The notes: generated from the letters alone by a model not told the origin. A stretch of DNA of 64,000 nt from JANYCO01 sp964437245 (GCA_964437245.1 CAYTGJ010000001.1:1-64000), one strand, 5' to 3'; shown: positions 17,094 through 25,994, counted from the stretch's first letter. Program-made: numbers and translations.

Positions 17094-17498
17094 ATGAACA
17101 AAAATTACCCTGTTTTTCAAATCTTTGTAATTCTACTCTTGGTTTTCCTCAGTAGTTGTGCCACTATTTTAGATGGTTCTAGGACCAGGGTCCGTGTTAT
17201 CAATGGTTCTCCTGCAAATGCAAGAGTATACCTTAATGGTAATTATTGTGGAGAAGCCCCAGCCACATTGAGAGTTCAGAAGAAGAGCTTAAAGCAGGAG
17301 GGAGGAAGTAAAATAGAAATAAAAGCAGAAGGCTACGAAACACAAACAGTTGTATTAACCAAAAAGACTAAGGCTGGATTCATTGTGCTGGATTTATTAT
17401 TTGGTTTCTGGCCGCTGGTAATAGATGCTTCTACAGGAAATTTTGCAGGAGTAAAACCAAAAAGAGTAAGGTATTATTTAACAAAAGAAAAAGAGTAA
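17094..17498 (+). CDS. PEGA-domain lipoprotein
   Basis: 134 residues. Lipoprotein signal with lipobox SSC (Cys22) after a hydrophobic stretch. Residues about 28-90 read as a PEGA domain: RVRVINGSPANARVYLNGNY, then GEAPATLRV and IEIKAEGYETQTV. A second short hydrophobic stretch (about 95-112, FIVLDLLFGFWPLVI) and a VKPKRVRYYL tail follow, a form common in Bacteroidota outer-membrane-associated lipoproteins. PEGA domains are found in surface and cell-wall-associated proteins. It is divergent from the XRE regulator, which may control it. Confidence 0.75.
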   Translation: MNKNYPVFQIFVILLLVFLSSCATILDGSRTRVRVINGSPANARVYLNGNYCGEAPATLRVQKKSLKQEGGSKIEIKAEGYETQTVVLTKKTKAGFIVLDLLFGFWPLVIDASTGNFAGVKPKRVRYYLTKEKE

Positions 17499-17515
17499 GT
17501 TGTAGCAGGTCACCT

Positions 17516-17551
17516 CTGTAATCGCTCAGCTCTTTTGCCGAGTGATTACAG
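17516..17551. repeat. Hairpin repeat, second member
   Basis: CTGTAATCGCTC (17516-17527) pairs with GAGTGATTACAG (17540-17551) apart from one G-T. Compared with 1553-1583, the fourth stem pair changes from G-C to A-T on both arms, a compensatory change. Confidence 0.7.
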
Positions 17552-17583
17552 GGGTGAGGGCTTTGCCCGGTTTGATATCCCCC

Positions 17584-17674
17584 CGTTTGCCGTAGCTTTC
17601 AGCTACGTGCTTAATTATACTGTTAGGCGTTTCGCCGGGACACTTGCATCGATGTTTTAAAAGGAGTATTTCAG
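17584..17674. repeat. 91-bp dispersed repeat, copy 2
   Basis: Gap-free match to 15849-15939 with six substitutions. Here the left part and the right fragment (17732-17745) are separated by only 57 bp. Confidence 0.85.
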
Positions 17675-17939
17675 TTATTATTAGAGCGTTTCAAATGTAT
17701 CGCGCTCTGAATATTCTGTTTTCGGAACGTTTCTAATGGACATTGCTTGTCAGGACAAAACGGAAATAATTCTGGCCAAGTCATCTTCTTGCGTTGAGCT
17801 GTCTGATTAAACCAAAACGACCTCAGATCAGCGTCTCCACTATTTCATTTTGAAAGGCATACAATGACACAAAAAAATTACATTTATGCTAAAAATAAGT
17901 CAATTTATGGTTTAATTATTAAGATTTAGTCTAAATAAA

Positions 17940-17971
17940 TTGTTTTGTCGGTTCATTATCCTATACTTTTG
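17940..17971 (+). promoter_or_regulatory. Promoter of the ECF sigma-factor locus
   Basis: TTG (17940-17942), 21 bp spacer, TACTTTTG (17964-17971), an exact match to the Bacteroidota -7 consensus TAnnTTTG. It is 27 bp before the GTG start at 17998. Confidence 0.65.
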
Positions 17972-17997
17972 CAGGGAATCCTAGCAAGAGTTGAAGA

Positions 17998-18528
17998 GTG
18001 AGTATTGATCCGGAGCACATATTTTCCATTAACGATCCCAAAGTATTTGAACAAGTTTACAAGCTTTATTCCAGGAAGCTGTTCAAGATCTGTGCGTATT
18101 ATACCGGCAATCACCAGGAAGCACTGGAAATGGTCCAGGAAATTTTTGAATCCCTTTGGCAAAGAAGAAAAGAGCTACGCTTTTCCTCTTCCATTGAACA
18201 TTATCTTGTAAGAGCCGCAAAATTCAAGGCGTTTAAATACATCCGTGATCAGGTAGAGATTGACAAAAATACTTGTTCCGTTACAGAAGAAATTTGTATG
18301 GCTGCGTGTACAGAGGATACGGTCTATTACAACGAACTGACCGACCGGGTGGGGATGCTCATCGATACACTTCCCTGCCAGTGCCGCAAAGTTTTTAAGA
18401 TGAGCCGGGAAGAGGGACTAAGCAACAAAGAAATAGCCTCTGCCCTCCTGATCTCTGAAAAAGCAGTAGAATATCATATCTCCAAAGCTCTCTCTGTGCT
18501 TCGAAAAAGTCTGGAAGAATACAAATAA
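17998..18528 (+). CDS. ECF RNA polymerase sigma factor (Bacteroidota FecI-like)
   Basis: 176 residues, GTG start, the only one giving a full region 2. Region 2 (about 20-85) includes HQEALEMVQEIFESLWQRR; region 4 (about 115-172) includes LPCQCRKVF and the HTH EGLSNKEIASALLISEKAVE. It would direct RNA polymerase to the iron-uptake-type genes that follow. The next gene encodes its probable membrane anti-sigma factor, 105 bp downstream, then a TonB-dependent receptor. The strong -7 box at 17964 suggests transcription by the housekeeping sigma factor. Confidence 0.87.
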   Translation: MSIDPEHIFSINDPKVFEQVYKLYSRKLFKICAYYTGNHQEALEMVQEIFESLWQRRKELRFSSSIEHYLVRAAKFKAFKYIRDQVEIDKNTCSVTEEICMAACTEDTVYYNELTDRVGMLIDTLPCQCRKVFKMSREEGLSNKEIASALLISEKAVEYHISKALSVLRKSLEEYK

Positions 18529-18632
18529 TTTATTTTCAACTCCTTAAAAATTATTTTCTCCGTAAAGTAATTATTTTTTCATGATCACTTAGGGTTCGGG
18601 AGCTGATCGGGTACTATGTAGATGAACACTTA

Positions 18633-19286
18633 ATGTTTGTTATGAAAATTACCCCCGACCTCTTAAAACGTTATCACCAGGGCCTTTGTGACGATGTAGA
18701 GAAGAAATTTGTAAAAGCCTGGCTCTACAGCCACGAAGCAGAAGAGATATTTCCGGAACCCGAAGTAGAAGGAATAGAGGATATGCTGGCAGGTACATGG
18801 CAGAAAATCACTACCACCATGGGAGTAGAAGAAAAACAGGAGGAGAGTATTGTTATCCCGATGTATAAGAGAGGGTGGGTACGCTATGCTGCGGTGGCGT
18901 GCTTTTTTATTGGCGTTGTTTCGGTGGGCTCTGCCCTGTTCAAGACCTCCATCAGTTCTTATTATACCAATATCCTGAAGAAACAACCTTCTTCTGATTA
19001 CCTGGAAGTCTCTTCGCGCAGAAGCGAAGCGGTAAGGATCTCAGACCGCTCTTGCAGGATCCGCTTTACCGGGCAGATACAGCTTACCAATATTTCTGCT
19101 CACAGGAAGGAAGTTGTTTGCGGAAACAAAATAGAAAGAACATTTTATCTTGAACCGGGAGAGACCTATTATCTGGAAAGTCTGAACGGAGTTCCCTGCC
19201 TGGTGAAAGAAAAAGACGTTTCTCCTGTAGAAGATAATTCTCCCTATCGGCGGGGAAATTTTTCAATTCATCTGAAAGCGGTATAG
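18633..19286 (+). CDS. Short FecR-like membrane anti-sigma factor
   Basis: 217 residues. A cytoplasmic N-terminus (about 4-70, DLLKRYHQGLCDDVEKKFVKAW) of the kind that binds sigma factors, one transmembrane helix (about 82-103), and a periplasmic tail of about 110 residues. The tail lacks the usual FecR core (LPDGSxVxLN, then GExxFxV) and is much shorter than the roughly 300-350 residues of typical Bacteroidota FecR proteins. Instead it has RTFYLEPGETYYLE. The start may be the ATG at 18633 or the one at 18642. It ends 4 bp before the receptor gene, so the two are co-translated or co-transcribed. Confidence 0.7.
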   Translation: MFVMKITPDLLKRYHQGLCDDVEKKFVKAWLYSHEAEEIFPEPEVEGIEDMLAGTWQKITTTMGVEEKQEESIVIPMYKRGWVRYAAVACFFIGVVSVGSALFKTSISSYYTNILKKQPSSDYLEVSSRRSEAVRISDRSCRIRFTGQIQLTNISAHRKEVVCGNKIERTFYLEPGETYYLESLNGVPCLVKEKDVSPVEDNSPYRRGNFSIHLKAV

Positions 19287-19290
19287 TCAT

Positions 19291-21666
19291 ATGAAACGGA
19301 GTTTCCTGTTCATGATGATCACCATGACCTTTCTTTACATTATTCCGGGAAAAGCTCAGGATCGCCCGTACGTCCTTAATGGAAAAGTAAACGATGTGCA
19401 GGGGAATCCTTTAGCGTTTGCCATTGTAGGGATAGACAGTCTTCAGTTGACCACCACCACAGATTCCAGCGGGAAATATCAATTGATTGATGTTCCGGCA
19501 GGAGCTCATCTAGTAACAGTGTTTTCTCCCGGATTCATGCGGGGAGAGGAAAGGATTGTGGCAGGTGAAAAGTCCGTGATCGTGCTTCATTTTACTCTCA
19601 AAGAGGAAGCAGAAGTACAGGAATTAAATGAAATAACCATTGTCGGAGAATCTGAAAAAGAGAAATTAAAAAACTCTGCAAAAGCCGTGGATGTCATCGA
19701 TACGAAAGAAGCTCGTCTGCAGTCATCCGATATGGGAGACCTACTGGCCGGAACCCAGGGCGTAAGTGTAAGGCGTAGCGGAGGACTGGGAACCTCGTCC
19801 CGGTTTTCTTTAAATGGCCTGACCGATGACCAGATCCGTTTTTTTCTGGACGGGATTCCGCTGGAATTTTGTGGATATACGTTCGGACTTTCCAATGTCC
19901 CGGTCAATCTTGTAGACCGGATCGAAATTTATAAAGGGGTGGTGCCGGTCCTGTTCGGGGCCGATGCATTGGGAGGTGCTGTAAATATTGTTTCTCCTAA
20001 AATGCCATCCGGATTTTCGGGATCGGCTTCCTATCAGACCGGCTCCTTCGGGATGAACCGCTCATCACTTACGATCCGGTATAAAAGTAACCGTACGGGA
20101 TTATTTGCTTCCGGAGAAGGGTTTTACGACTACGCCAGAAATAATTACAATGTACAGGTGGAAGTACCTGACGAAAAAGGAAAACTTTCTGAAGTAACCG
20201 TACCCCGGTTTCACGATCGTTATCGTGCCGCAGGAGCGAGCCTGACGGTTGGAATCAAGGACAGATCCTGGGTAGAGGAGTTAAGTGTAAAATTGTTTTA
20301 TACAGATTTCTTTAAGGAGATCCAGCATAATAATCTGATGACGGGAATTCCCTACGGAGACGTACTTGCTTTCCGGAAGTCGGCAGGAGCGAATCTTACG
20401 TTCAGAAAAAATATCGGGAAAAAGATCGCCATTCAGTTAACAAGTGGATATAACTATTCCGAAAGAGAATTTGTCGATACGTCGCATTGTTTGTACGACT
20501 GGTACGGAAACTGTATCCTGGTAAGGAACAGGCCGGGCGAAGTAGACAATCAGGCTGGTCCCAGTCATCAGTATACCTGGAACAGGAGTGGTTACGTACG
20601 GTCTCAGGTTTCCTGGAGTCTGTCGAAACATCATAGCTTTCGGCTGGCCTTTTCTCCTACGTATACCCACAGAACAGGGGAAGAAAAACAAAGCAGTACA
20701 TACGATCCTCTGGCCGCTACCGGAAGATTATTCAATTGGGTAAACGGAGCCGAATACCAGTTGGATGCTTTTTCAAACAAGCTGGAGAATATAGTGTTCT
20801 TTAAGCAGTACATACAACAACTGTCTACAGAAAGACCGGGAGTAAACGGAGGCGTTGCTTCGGTGATCAATACCAATAATGATTATTACGGGGCTGGCAA
20901 TGCGTTGCGTTACCGGCTTACTGAAAAGATTAGTTTAAAAGGATCGTACGAGTATGCCACCCGGTTGCCCAGACCGGACGAACTTTTCGGGGACGGACAA
21001 TTCATTCTGAGCAGTCTGGACCTGGAACCGGAAAGAAGCCATAATGCCAACATAGAATTATTGTGGCGAAACAAATCCGGAACACGTTCTAACTGGAGTG
21101 TACAAACCAATGTTTTTTTACGAAAAATTGACAACCTGATCATTTTGATTCCAGGTACAGACCGTGATAATGTTTATAAAAATGTATTTGAAGCAACATC
21201 AACGGGAATGGAAGTCTCTACAAAATGGACTTCTTCCAAAGACCGTATGAGTATTGCCCTTAACAGTACCTATCAGGAATTTTATAATAGTTCAAGAGAA
21301 GGGTTTTTTGAGCGCTTTTATGGAGACAGGATCCCGAACACACCTTATTTTTTCGCCAATGGATCGGCTTCCTATTCCTTTAGAAATGTTCTTCAAAAAA
21401 ATACCCGGCTGACCTTTTTCTGGTCCATGCGGTATGTCCATGCATTTTACAGGAGCTGGGAAAGTGCCGGTATAAAGGCCTACAAACAGGTTATCCCCAA
21501 ACAGCAGATTCATACGACTGGTCTTACTTACAAATTTCCTGCGGGACGTTTTGATGGTGCCATTACAGCAGAAATGCAAAATATGTTCAATGTCAGGGTA
21601 TATGATTTTTATGGCGTGCAGAAACCCGGAAGAGCATTTTATCTGAAATTAACCATTCAATATTAA
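19291..21666 (+). CDS. TonB-dependent outer-membrane receptor
   Basis: 791 residues. Signal peptide (1-22); a carboxypeptidase-regulatory-like domain (about 28-105, LNGKVNDVQGNPLAFAIVGI, then DSSGKYQLIDVPAG); a TonB box near 115-119 (ITIVG); a plug (about 125-240) with RFSLNGLTDDQIRFFLDGIP and ADALGGAVNIVS; and a 22-strand-type barrel ending in YLKLTIQY with a C-terminal aromatic. It would import a siderophore or metal complex using TonB energy. It has no STN/signalling domain, which is odd for a receptor paired with a sigma/anti-sigma couple. DUF4374-like and PepSY genes follow, supporting iron uptake. Confidence 0.88.
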   Translation: MKRSFLFMMITMTFLYIIPGKAQDRPYVLNGKVNDVQGNPLAFAIVGIDSLQLTTTTDSSGKYQLIDVPAGAHLVTVFSPGFMRGEERIVAGEKSVIVLHFTLKEEAEVQELNEITIVGESEKEKLKNSAKAVDVIDTKEARLQSSDMGDLLAGTQGVSVRRSGGLGTSSRFSLNGLTDDQIRFFLDGIPLEFCGYTFGLSNVPVNLVDRIEIYKGVVPVLFGADALGGAVNIVSPKMPSGFSGSASYQTGSFGMNRSSLTIRYKSNRTGLFASGEGFYDYARNNYNVQVEVPDEKGKLSEVTVPRFHDRYRAAGASLTVGIKDRSWVEELSVKLFYTDFFKEIQHNNLMTGIPYGDVLAFRKSAGANLTFRKNIGKKIAIQLTSGYNYSEREFVDTSHCLYDWYGNCILVRNRPGEVDNQAGPSHQYTWNRSGYVRSQVSWSLSKHHSFRLAFSPTYTHRTGEEKQSSTYDPLAATGRLFNWVNGAEYQLDAFSNKLENIVFFKQYIQQLSTERPGVNGGVASVINTNNDYYGAGNALRYRLTEKISLKGSYEYATRLPRPDELFGDGQFILSSLDLEPERSHNANIELLWRNKSGTRSNWSVQTNVFLRKIDNLIILIPGTDRDNVYKNVFEATSTGMEVSTKWTSSKDRMSIALNSTYQEFYNSSREGFFERFYGDRIPNTPYFFANGSASYSFRNVLQKNTRLTFFWSMRYVHAFYRSWESAGIKAYKQVIPKQQIHTTGLTYKFPAGRFDGAITAEMQNMFNVRVYDFYGVQKPGRAFYLKLTIQY

Positions 21667-21698
21667 TTCTTGTATACAACTAAATGATTATAAAATAA

Positions 21699-22931
21699 AT
21701 GACCACAAAAATGAAAAACCAACACTCCTTACGAAAATACTGGCTGGTGCCGGTAATGGCCTTACTGCTTTTTACAGGATGTAAAAAGAAAAATAAAGAA
21801 GAAGAAAAAGAAGAAAGCACTACTGCCGAAATCGCAGTCACACGTGTCAATACTCCCGGAGGAAGGGTATATTACATGGGAGCTTATTCGTCGATACCAA
21901 GTGTACTGGACTATAAAAACATGGTAGAGCTGGGTTCGAATGTAACGGTGTATTCTTATGGAGAACATCCTTATGTGTGGAACGGAAGTTCTTCTACGCT
22001 TACGAAGTATACTGTTTCGTCGACCCTGGAGATAAGAGCGACCGATATACTGAGCTTTGCCAGTACCGGATTAAGCGGGTTCTTCGGTCCTCCTGCATTT
22101 CTTTCTGAAACGCAGGCATACTTCTTTGTATTGGGAGAAGGAAAAGTGATCGAATTTAATCCTTCTACGATGGAGATCGTCGAAACCATCAGTGTAACGG
22201 CACTTCCGGGAAGTGACGATTCGGACATTAATACGGCAACGTATTATAATTATATCACAGGAGATGGTAAAATTCTGCTGCCGGTAGATGCTAATCCTGG
22301 TGATTTTGATAAGTTCCCGCAATATGCTCAGGTAGCAGTGTTTGATCCTTCCACTAAAACCGTGACTTATAACAATGATACACGGATGTCAATGGGGTAT
22401 TATACGTTTGCCAAAGACGTAAGCAACGGAGACTACTATTATCGTCCTTCCAAAAATATTGTTCGTGCAGAAGATTACGCTACCGTTACAGGATATCCTA
22501 CTACTGGAGGAATGCTGAAAATGAGAGCCAACGGCACATTCGATCCGGATTTCTTCCTGAACCTGGAAGAGGCGCTGGATGCGCATTGTATCCATACGGT
22601 GATCTATGTATACGGTTCTAAAGCGGTGGTGCAGTATACCGAATCTCCATGGGCACCTCCGACAGATCCTGCGCAGTGGAGTTCCATTCCAACGAAAATG
22701 GCTCTGCTGGATCTCAATACACTTGCGTTTGAAGAATTCACGGCCCTTAGTAAGTATGGGGTGGTGTACCCGATCGGGAGAATGAACGGTCATGAATATT
22801 ATGGGAACTTTGGCGGCAGCGGTGATGCGGCAGGGAAATATTATTTCCTGAGACAAACAGGTCCTTCAAATTTTGAAATCGCTTCCGAAGCATTGGGAGG
22901 TAGTGGTATCTATATTGCTAAACTACGCTAG
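21699..22931 (+). CDS. DUF4374-like lipoprotein of the iron-uptake locus
   Basis: 410 residues. Lipoprotein signal with lipobox FTGC (Cys27) followed by a Lys/Glu-rich spacer. The mature part is rich in beta strands that repeat at about 45-50 residues (YFFVLGEGKVIEFN, VAVFDPSTKTVTY, MALLDLNTLAFEE), i.e. a beta-propeller as in DUF4374. Such proteins sit beside TonB receptors and PepSY proteins in Bacteroidota siderophore loci and are thought to bind the substrate at the cell surface. The start is 32 bp after the receptor stop. Family assignment is by architecture and context. Confidence 0.65.
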   Translation: MTTKMKNQHSLRKYWLVPVMALLLFTGCKKKNKEEEKEESTTAEIAVTRVNTPGGRVYYMGAYSSIPSVLDYKNMVELGSNVTVYSYGEHPYVWNGSSSTLTKYTVSSTLEIRATDILSFASTGLSGFFGPPAFLSETQAYFFVLGEGKVIEFNPSTMEIVETISVTALPGSDDSDINTATYYNYITGDGKILLPVDANPGDFDKFPQYAQVAVFDPSTKTVTYNNDTRMSMGYYTFAKDVSNGDYYYRPSKNIVRAEDYATVTGYPTTGGMLKMRANGTFDPDFFLNLEEALDAHCIHTVIYVYGSKAVVQYTESPWAPPTDPAQWSSIPTKMALLDLNTLAFEEFTALSKYGVVYPIGRMNGHEYYGNFGGSGDAAGKYYFLRQTGPSNFEIASEALGGSGIYIAKLR

Positions 22932-22969
22932 TAGCGCACGTATTAGATTAATAGAGTCATAAAGTTCTG

Positions 22970-23013
22970 ACATGGTTACCGATCATATAATGCCGGTAAC
23001 CATGTTTGTTTTA
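22970..23013 (+). terminator. Hairpin between the lipoprotein and PepSY genes
   Basis: ACATGGTTACCG (22970-22981) pairs perfectly with CGGTAACCATGT (22994-23005), then TTGTTTTA. It may terminate or attenuate transcription into the PepSY gene. Confidence 0.7.
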
Positions 23014-23039
23014 ATGATTGAAAGAAAAAATTGTGAATC

Positions 23040-24188
23040 GTGACACCCGGTAAACTTGTAGGAAAAATTCATTTATGGTTAGGATTGCTGACAGGCTTGG
23101 TCGTGTTGGTGATCGGGGTTACCGGATGTTTGTATGCTTTTATAGACGAGATAAAACCATTTGTTTATAAAGAACGTTTATTGATCAAGGTTCCGGAAGA
23201 CCGGTCTTATATACCACTTACGGTATTGAGAGATTCCGCACAGGAAGCAGTAGGGAAAGACTATCTCATTCAAAGTGTTGAAATACCAAACCGTCAGGAT
23301 GCCACCATTTGCTTTCGTGCCAGAAAGTTTGATAAGGATGCTTTTTTATACCATCGCTACAATGTCTATTATTATAAGATATACATGAACCCGTATAGCG
23401 GAGAAACAGTGTATATAGAAAACACCAAGTGGGAATTCTTTAACGTAGTAGTAAACATGCACATAAACCTCTTACTCGGTCATAGGATTGGCGGGTTGAT
23501 CGTGGGGTGGAGTGTATTCCTTTTTATTCTCTTATTAATAACGGGTTGTATACTTTGGTGGCCGGCAAAAAAGAAAGAATTCAAAAGAAGGACCTGGTTT
23601 CGCTGGAAAGAAACGACCAACTGGAAGAGAAAAAACTATGATCTGCATAATATTCCGGGTTTGTATCTTCTGTTGATCTTGTTGGTGATCTCCTTGACTG
23701 GAATGGTATGGGCATTTAAATGGTTTGATGTCAGCGTCCAATGGGTTGCTAACGGAGGTAAAACATATGAGAAGCCTGCTGTGGTTCTCTCAGATACCAC
23801 TATATTTTCAGAAAAAATCTATCTCGACAGCATTGTCGGGATCAGCAGGAAAAAGTTTCCGGATGCAACGTATTATTATCTGGGATTTCCTCAGAAAAAA
23901 GAAAACACCATTAACGTAACCGTTGATTATAAAAGCAGTTTCCGTTCGGACCTTGTTAGATATGATCAGCATACAGGAACCCTTTTGCAGGAAACGGCTT
24001 TTTCAGATAAGAACAACGGTGAAAAATTAAGAGCGCTCAACTATGATATTCATACCGGAAGTATTATAGGATTTCCGGGGAAGGTAATTGCTTTTTTAGC
24101 AAGTCTGGTTGCTGCCTCTCTCCCTGTCACCGGGTTTTTAATCTGGTTTGGCCGGAAAAATAAAAAATCTAAAAAACAAAAGGATTAG
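23040..24188 (+). CDS. PepSY-associated transmembrane protein
   Basis: 382 residues, GTG start (a stop codon lies two codons upstream). Four transmembrane helices (about 14-36, 140-165, 200-222, 355-376) surround two periplasmic PepSY-like segments. Conserved membrane histidines include HLWLG near the start, MHINLLLGHR and DLHNIPG, as in PepSY_TM iron-uptake proteins that are proposed ferric-siderophore reductases with heme-binding histidines. The location after the receptor and lipoprotein fits a role in reducing or releasing iron in the periplasm. The C-terminus is basic (RKNKKSKKQKD). Confidence 0.82.
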   Translation: MTPGKLVGKIHLWLGLLTGLVVLVIGVTGCLYAFIDEIKPFVYKERLLIKVPEDRSYIPLTVLRDSAQEAVGKDYLIQSVEIPNRQDATICFRARKFDKDAFLYHRYNVYYYKIYMNPYSGETVYIENTKWEFFNVVVNMHINLLLGHRIGGLIVGWSVFLFILLLITGCILWWPAKKKEFKRRTWFRWKETTNWKRKNYDLHNIPGLYLLLILLVISLTGMVWAFKWFDVSVQWVANGGKTYEKPAVVLSDTTIFSEKIYLDSIVGISRKKFPDATYYYLGFPQKKENTINVTVDYKSSFRSDLVRYDQHTGTLLQETAFSDKNNGEKLRALNYDIHTGSIIGFPGKVIAFLASLVAASLPVTGFLIWFGRKNKKSKKQKD

Positions 24189-24280
24189 TTTGTTTTTCCA
24201 GTAAGTAATAACATCTCTTATTTTTACTACAATTAATAACTTCGTTTTCGGTAAGGTTATCTGGCCACCCATTTATTTTA

Positions 24281-24295
24281 TGCAACTATGTTGCA
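24281..24295. promoter_or_regulatory. 15-bp inverted repeat at the flavoprotein promoter
   Basis: TGCAAC-TAT-GTTGCA is a perfect inverted repeat overlapping the -33 element (TTG at 24291-24293), so it is well placed to be a repressor operator. Confidence 0.45.
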
Positions 24296-24321
24296 ATATT
24301 GTGTTATAAAAACTATCTTTA
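24291..24321 (+). promoter_or_regulatory. Promoter of the thioredoxin-reductase-like gene
   Basis: TTG (24291-24293), 20-bp spacer, TATCTTTA (24314-24321), one mismatch from TAnnTTTG. It lies 48 bp before the ATG at 24370. Confidence 0.5.
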
Positions 24322-24369
24322 CAGATAAAGGATCGGAAAGAAAATGTATTGTTTCTAAACAACAAAAAG

Positions 24370-25278
24370 ATGACAGATCGCAAACTTTTTGACGTAATCA
24401 TTATAGGAGGAAGTTATGCCGGACTTTCGGCTGCCATGGCACTCGGAAGATCTTTAAGACAGACGTTGGTTATTGATAGTGGCAGCCCATGCAACAGACA
24501 AACACCACACTCTCATAATTTTTTAACCCAGGACGGAAAAACCCCAAAAGAAATTTCCACGATTGCAAAGCAGCAAGTAGCGCAATATGAAACGGTACAG
24601 TTCTGCGAAGACCTTGCCATAAAAGGAAAGAAGACCCAGGAGGGATTTGAAGTCATCACACAGACAGGAAAAACATTTTATGGAAAAAAACTGATTTTTG
24701 CGACGGGGATCAAAGACCAGATGCCTTTGATCAAAGGGTTTTCCGAATGCTGGGGAATATCGGTCATCCATTGTCCGTACTGTCACGGATATGAATATCG
24801 TGGCCGGGAAACAGGAATCATGGCAGATCCTGAAAAAGCGTTCCATCTCGCTCCCCTGGTGCGGAATCTGACTACGAAGCTGACCATTTTGAGCAACGGG
24901 AAAGCCGGTTTTACACAGGAGCAAACTTCCCGTTTGAGCCAGCACAATATCCGGATCGTGGATTGGGAAGTAGATGAAATAGAACATGAAAATGGTCAGA
25001 TAAAAAATGTACTGTTCAGAAACGGAGAAAGGATGAAAATCGATGCGCTATATGCAGGTATTCCGTTTGAGCAGCATTCTGATATCCCGGCTTCTTTAGG
25101 TTGTGGATTTACCGAACAAGGCCATATCAGTATAGATTTTTTTCAGAAGACTACTGTAGACGGTGTTTTTGCCTGTGGCGATAATTCGACCTGGATGCGT
25201 TCGGTTTCCAGTGCGGTTGCGGCGGGAACTCTGGCCGGGGCGGCTGTCAACAAAGAATTGTGTGAAGAGCTGTTTTAA
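24370..25278 (+). CDS. Thioredoxin-reductase-like FAD/NAD(P)-dependent oxidoreductase
   Basis: 302 residues; ATG at 24370 is preferred to a TTG at 24349. An N-terminal dinucleotide motif IIGGSYAGLSAA (residues about 11-22) binds FAD. The redox-active CPYC is at 135-138, within an HCPYCHGYE context typical of the low-molecular-weight thioredoxin reductase-like group. FACGDN at about 272 is the C-terminal FAD motif. The second NAD(P) site is degenerate (GIMADPEKAFHLAP has no GxGxxG), so the reducing partner is uncertain. It is about 20 residues shorter than E. coli TrxB. Upstream are a promoter and an inverted repeat. Confidence 0.8.
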   Translation: MTDRKLFDVIIIGGSYAGLSAAMALGRSLRQTLVIDSGSPCNRQTPHSHNFLTQDGKTPKEISTIAKQQVAQYETVQFCEDLAIKGKKTQEGFEVITQTGKTFYGKKLIFATGIKDQMPLIKGFSECWGISVIHCPYCHGYEYRGRETGIMADPEKAFHLAPLVRNLTTKLTILSNGKAGFTQEQTSRLSQHNIRIVDWEVDEIEHENGQIKNVLFRNGERMKIDALYAGIPFEQHSDIPASLGCGFTEQGHISIDFFQKTTVDGVFACGDNSTWMRSVSSAVAAGTLAGAAVNKELCEELF

Positions 25279-25399
25279 AAAAAGACAGCATTGGGGAGAG
25301 AGGCCCTCTTCCGGACAACGTTCTTTATCTGTAACCCGAGCAGTTTCTAATGATAGGTTTAATTCGTAATTTGGAGATCCGACAGAGAACCGATAAATA

Positions 25400-25994
25400 A
25401 TGAAAGCCCTCTTTGACTGTATCCGTTTATACCACCCCATCAGCGATGCCGCACAGGAAGACCTCGCTTCTGTGCTGAAGAAAGTGATCGTTCCTAAAAA
25501 TACACTTTTGGTAAAAGAAGCCGCCGTATGCCATCAGCTTTACTTTATAGAACAAGGATGTCTCCGGGGTTTTTATAATCTTGACGGAAAGTCGTATGCA
25601 AANNNNNNNNNNTGACGGAAAAGAAGTAACCTATTGGTTTGGTTTTGAAAATGATTTTGTAACATCTTTTTACAGTTTCATTTCCCGTAAACCAGGGATA
25701 GAGAATATCCAGTTGCTGGAGGATACCGTTCTCTGGTCCATCTCATATGAAGAGCTTCAAAATCTGTTTGACAAACACCACGATATAGAACGGATGGTCA
25801 GAATTATTTACGAGCGATCGTATATCCGTCTGGAAGAGCGGCTGATCCGGTTGCAGTTTACCACTGCCCGGGAACGTTATGAGCATATCCTGACCACCTC
25901 GGCACATCTTTTGAACCGTGTTTCACTCGGACATCTTGCTTCCTACCTGGGAATCAGCCAGGAAACACTTAGCAGAATACGGTCCCAGGCATAG
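25400..25994 (+). CDS. Crp/Fnr-family regulator (interrupted by assembly gap)
   Basis: The 10-N gap at 25603-25612 splits the gene, but TGACGGAAA occurs on both sides (25582 and 25613) in the same reading phase. Collapsing the duplicate gives 187 residues with the expected LDGKEVTYWFGFEND join, parallel to LDEKGEEITYCFC in the paralogue at 35745. Residues about 1-115 are a cNMP-binding fold lacking the cAMP-contact arginine motif; the HTH lies at about 160-185 (LGHLASYLGISQETLSRIR). Such Bacteroidota regulators often act on the next gene, here yiaA, 73 bp away. Confidence 0.75.

Larger units (their letters stand above)
17499..17997. other. 499-bp gene-free region with repeats and a promoter
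   Basis: No convincing gene. It holds the hairpin repeat (17516-17551), copy 2 of the 91-bp repeat (17584-17674), its right fragment (17732-17745), and the ECF promoter (17940-17971). Runs of A/T at 17860-17940 precede the promoter. Confidence 0.8.
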
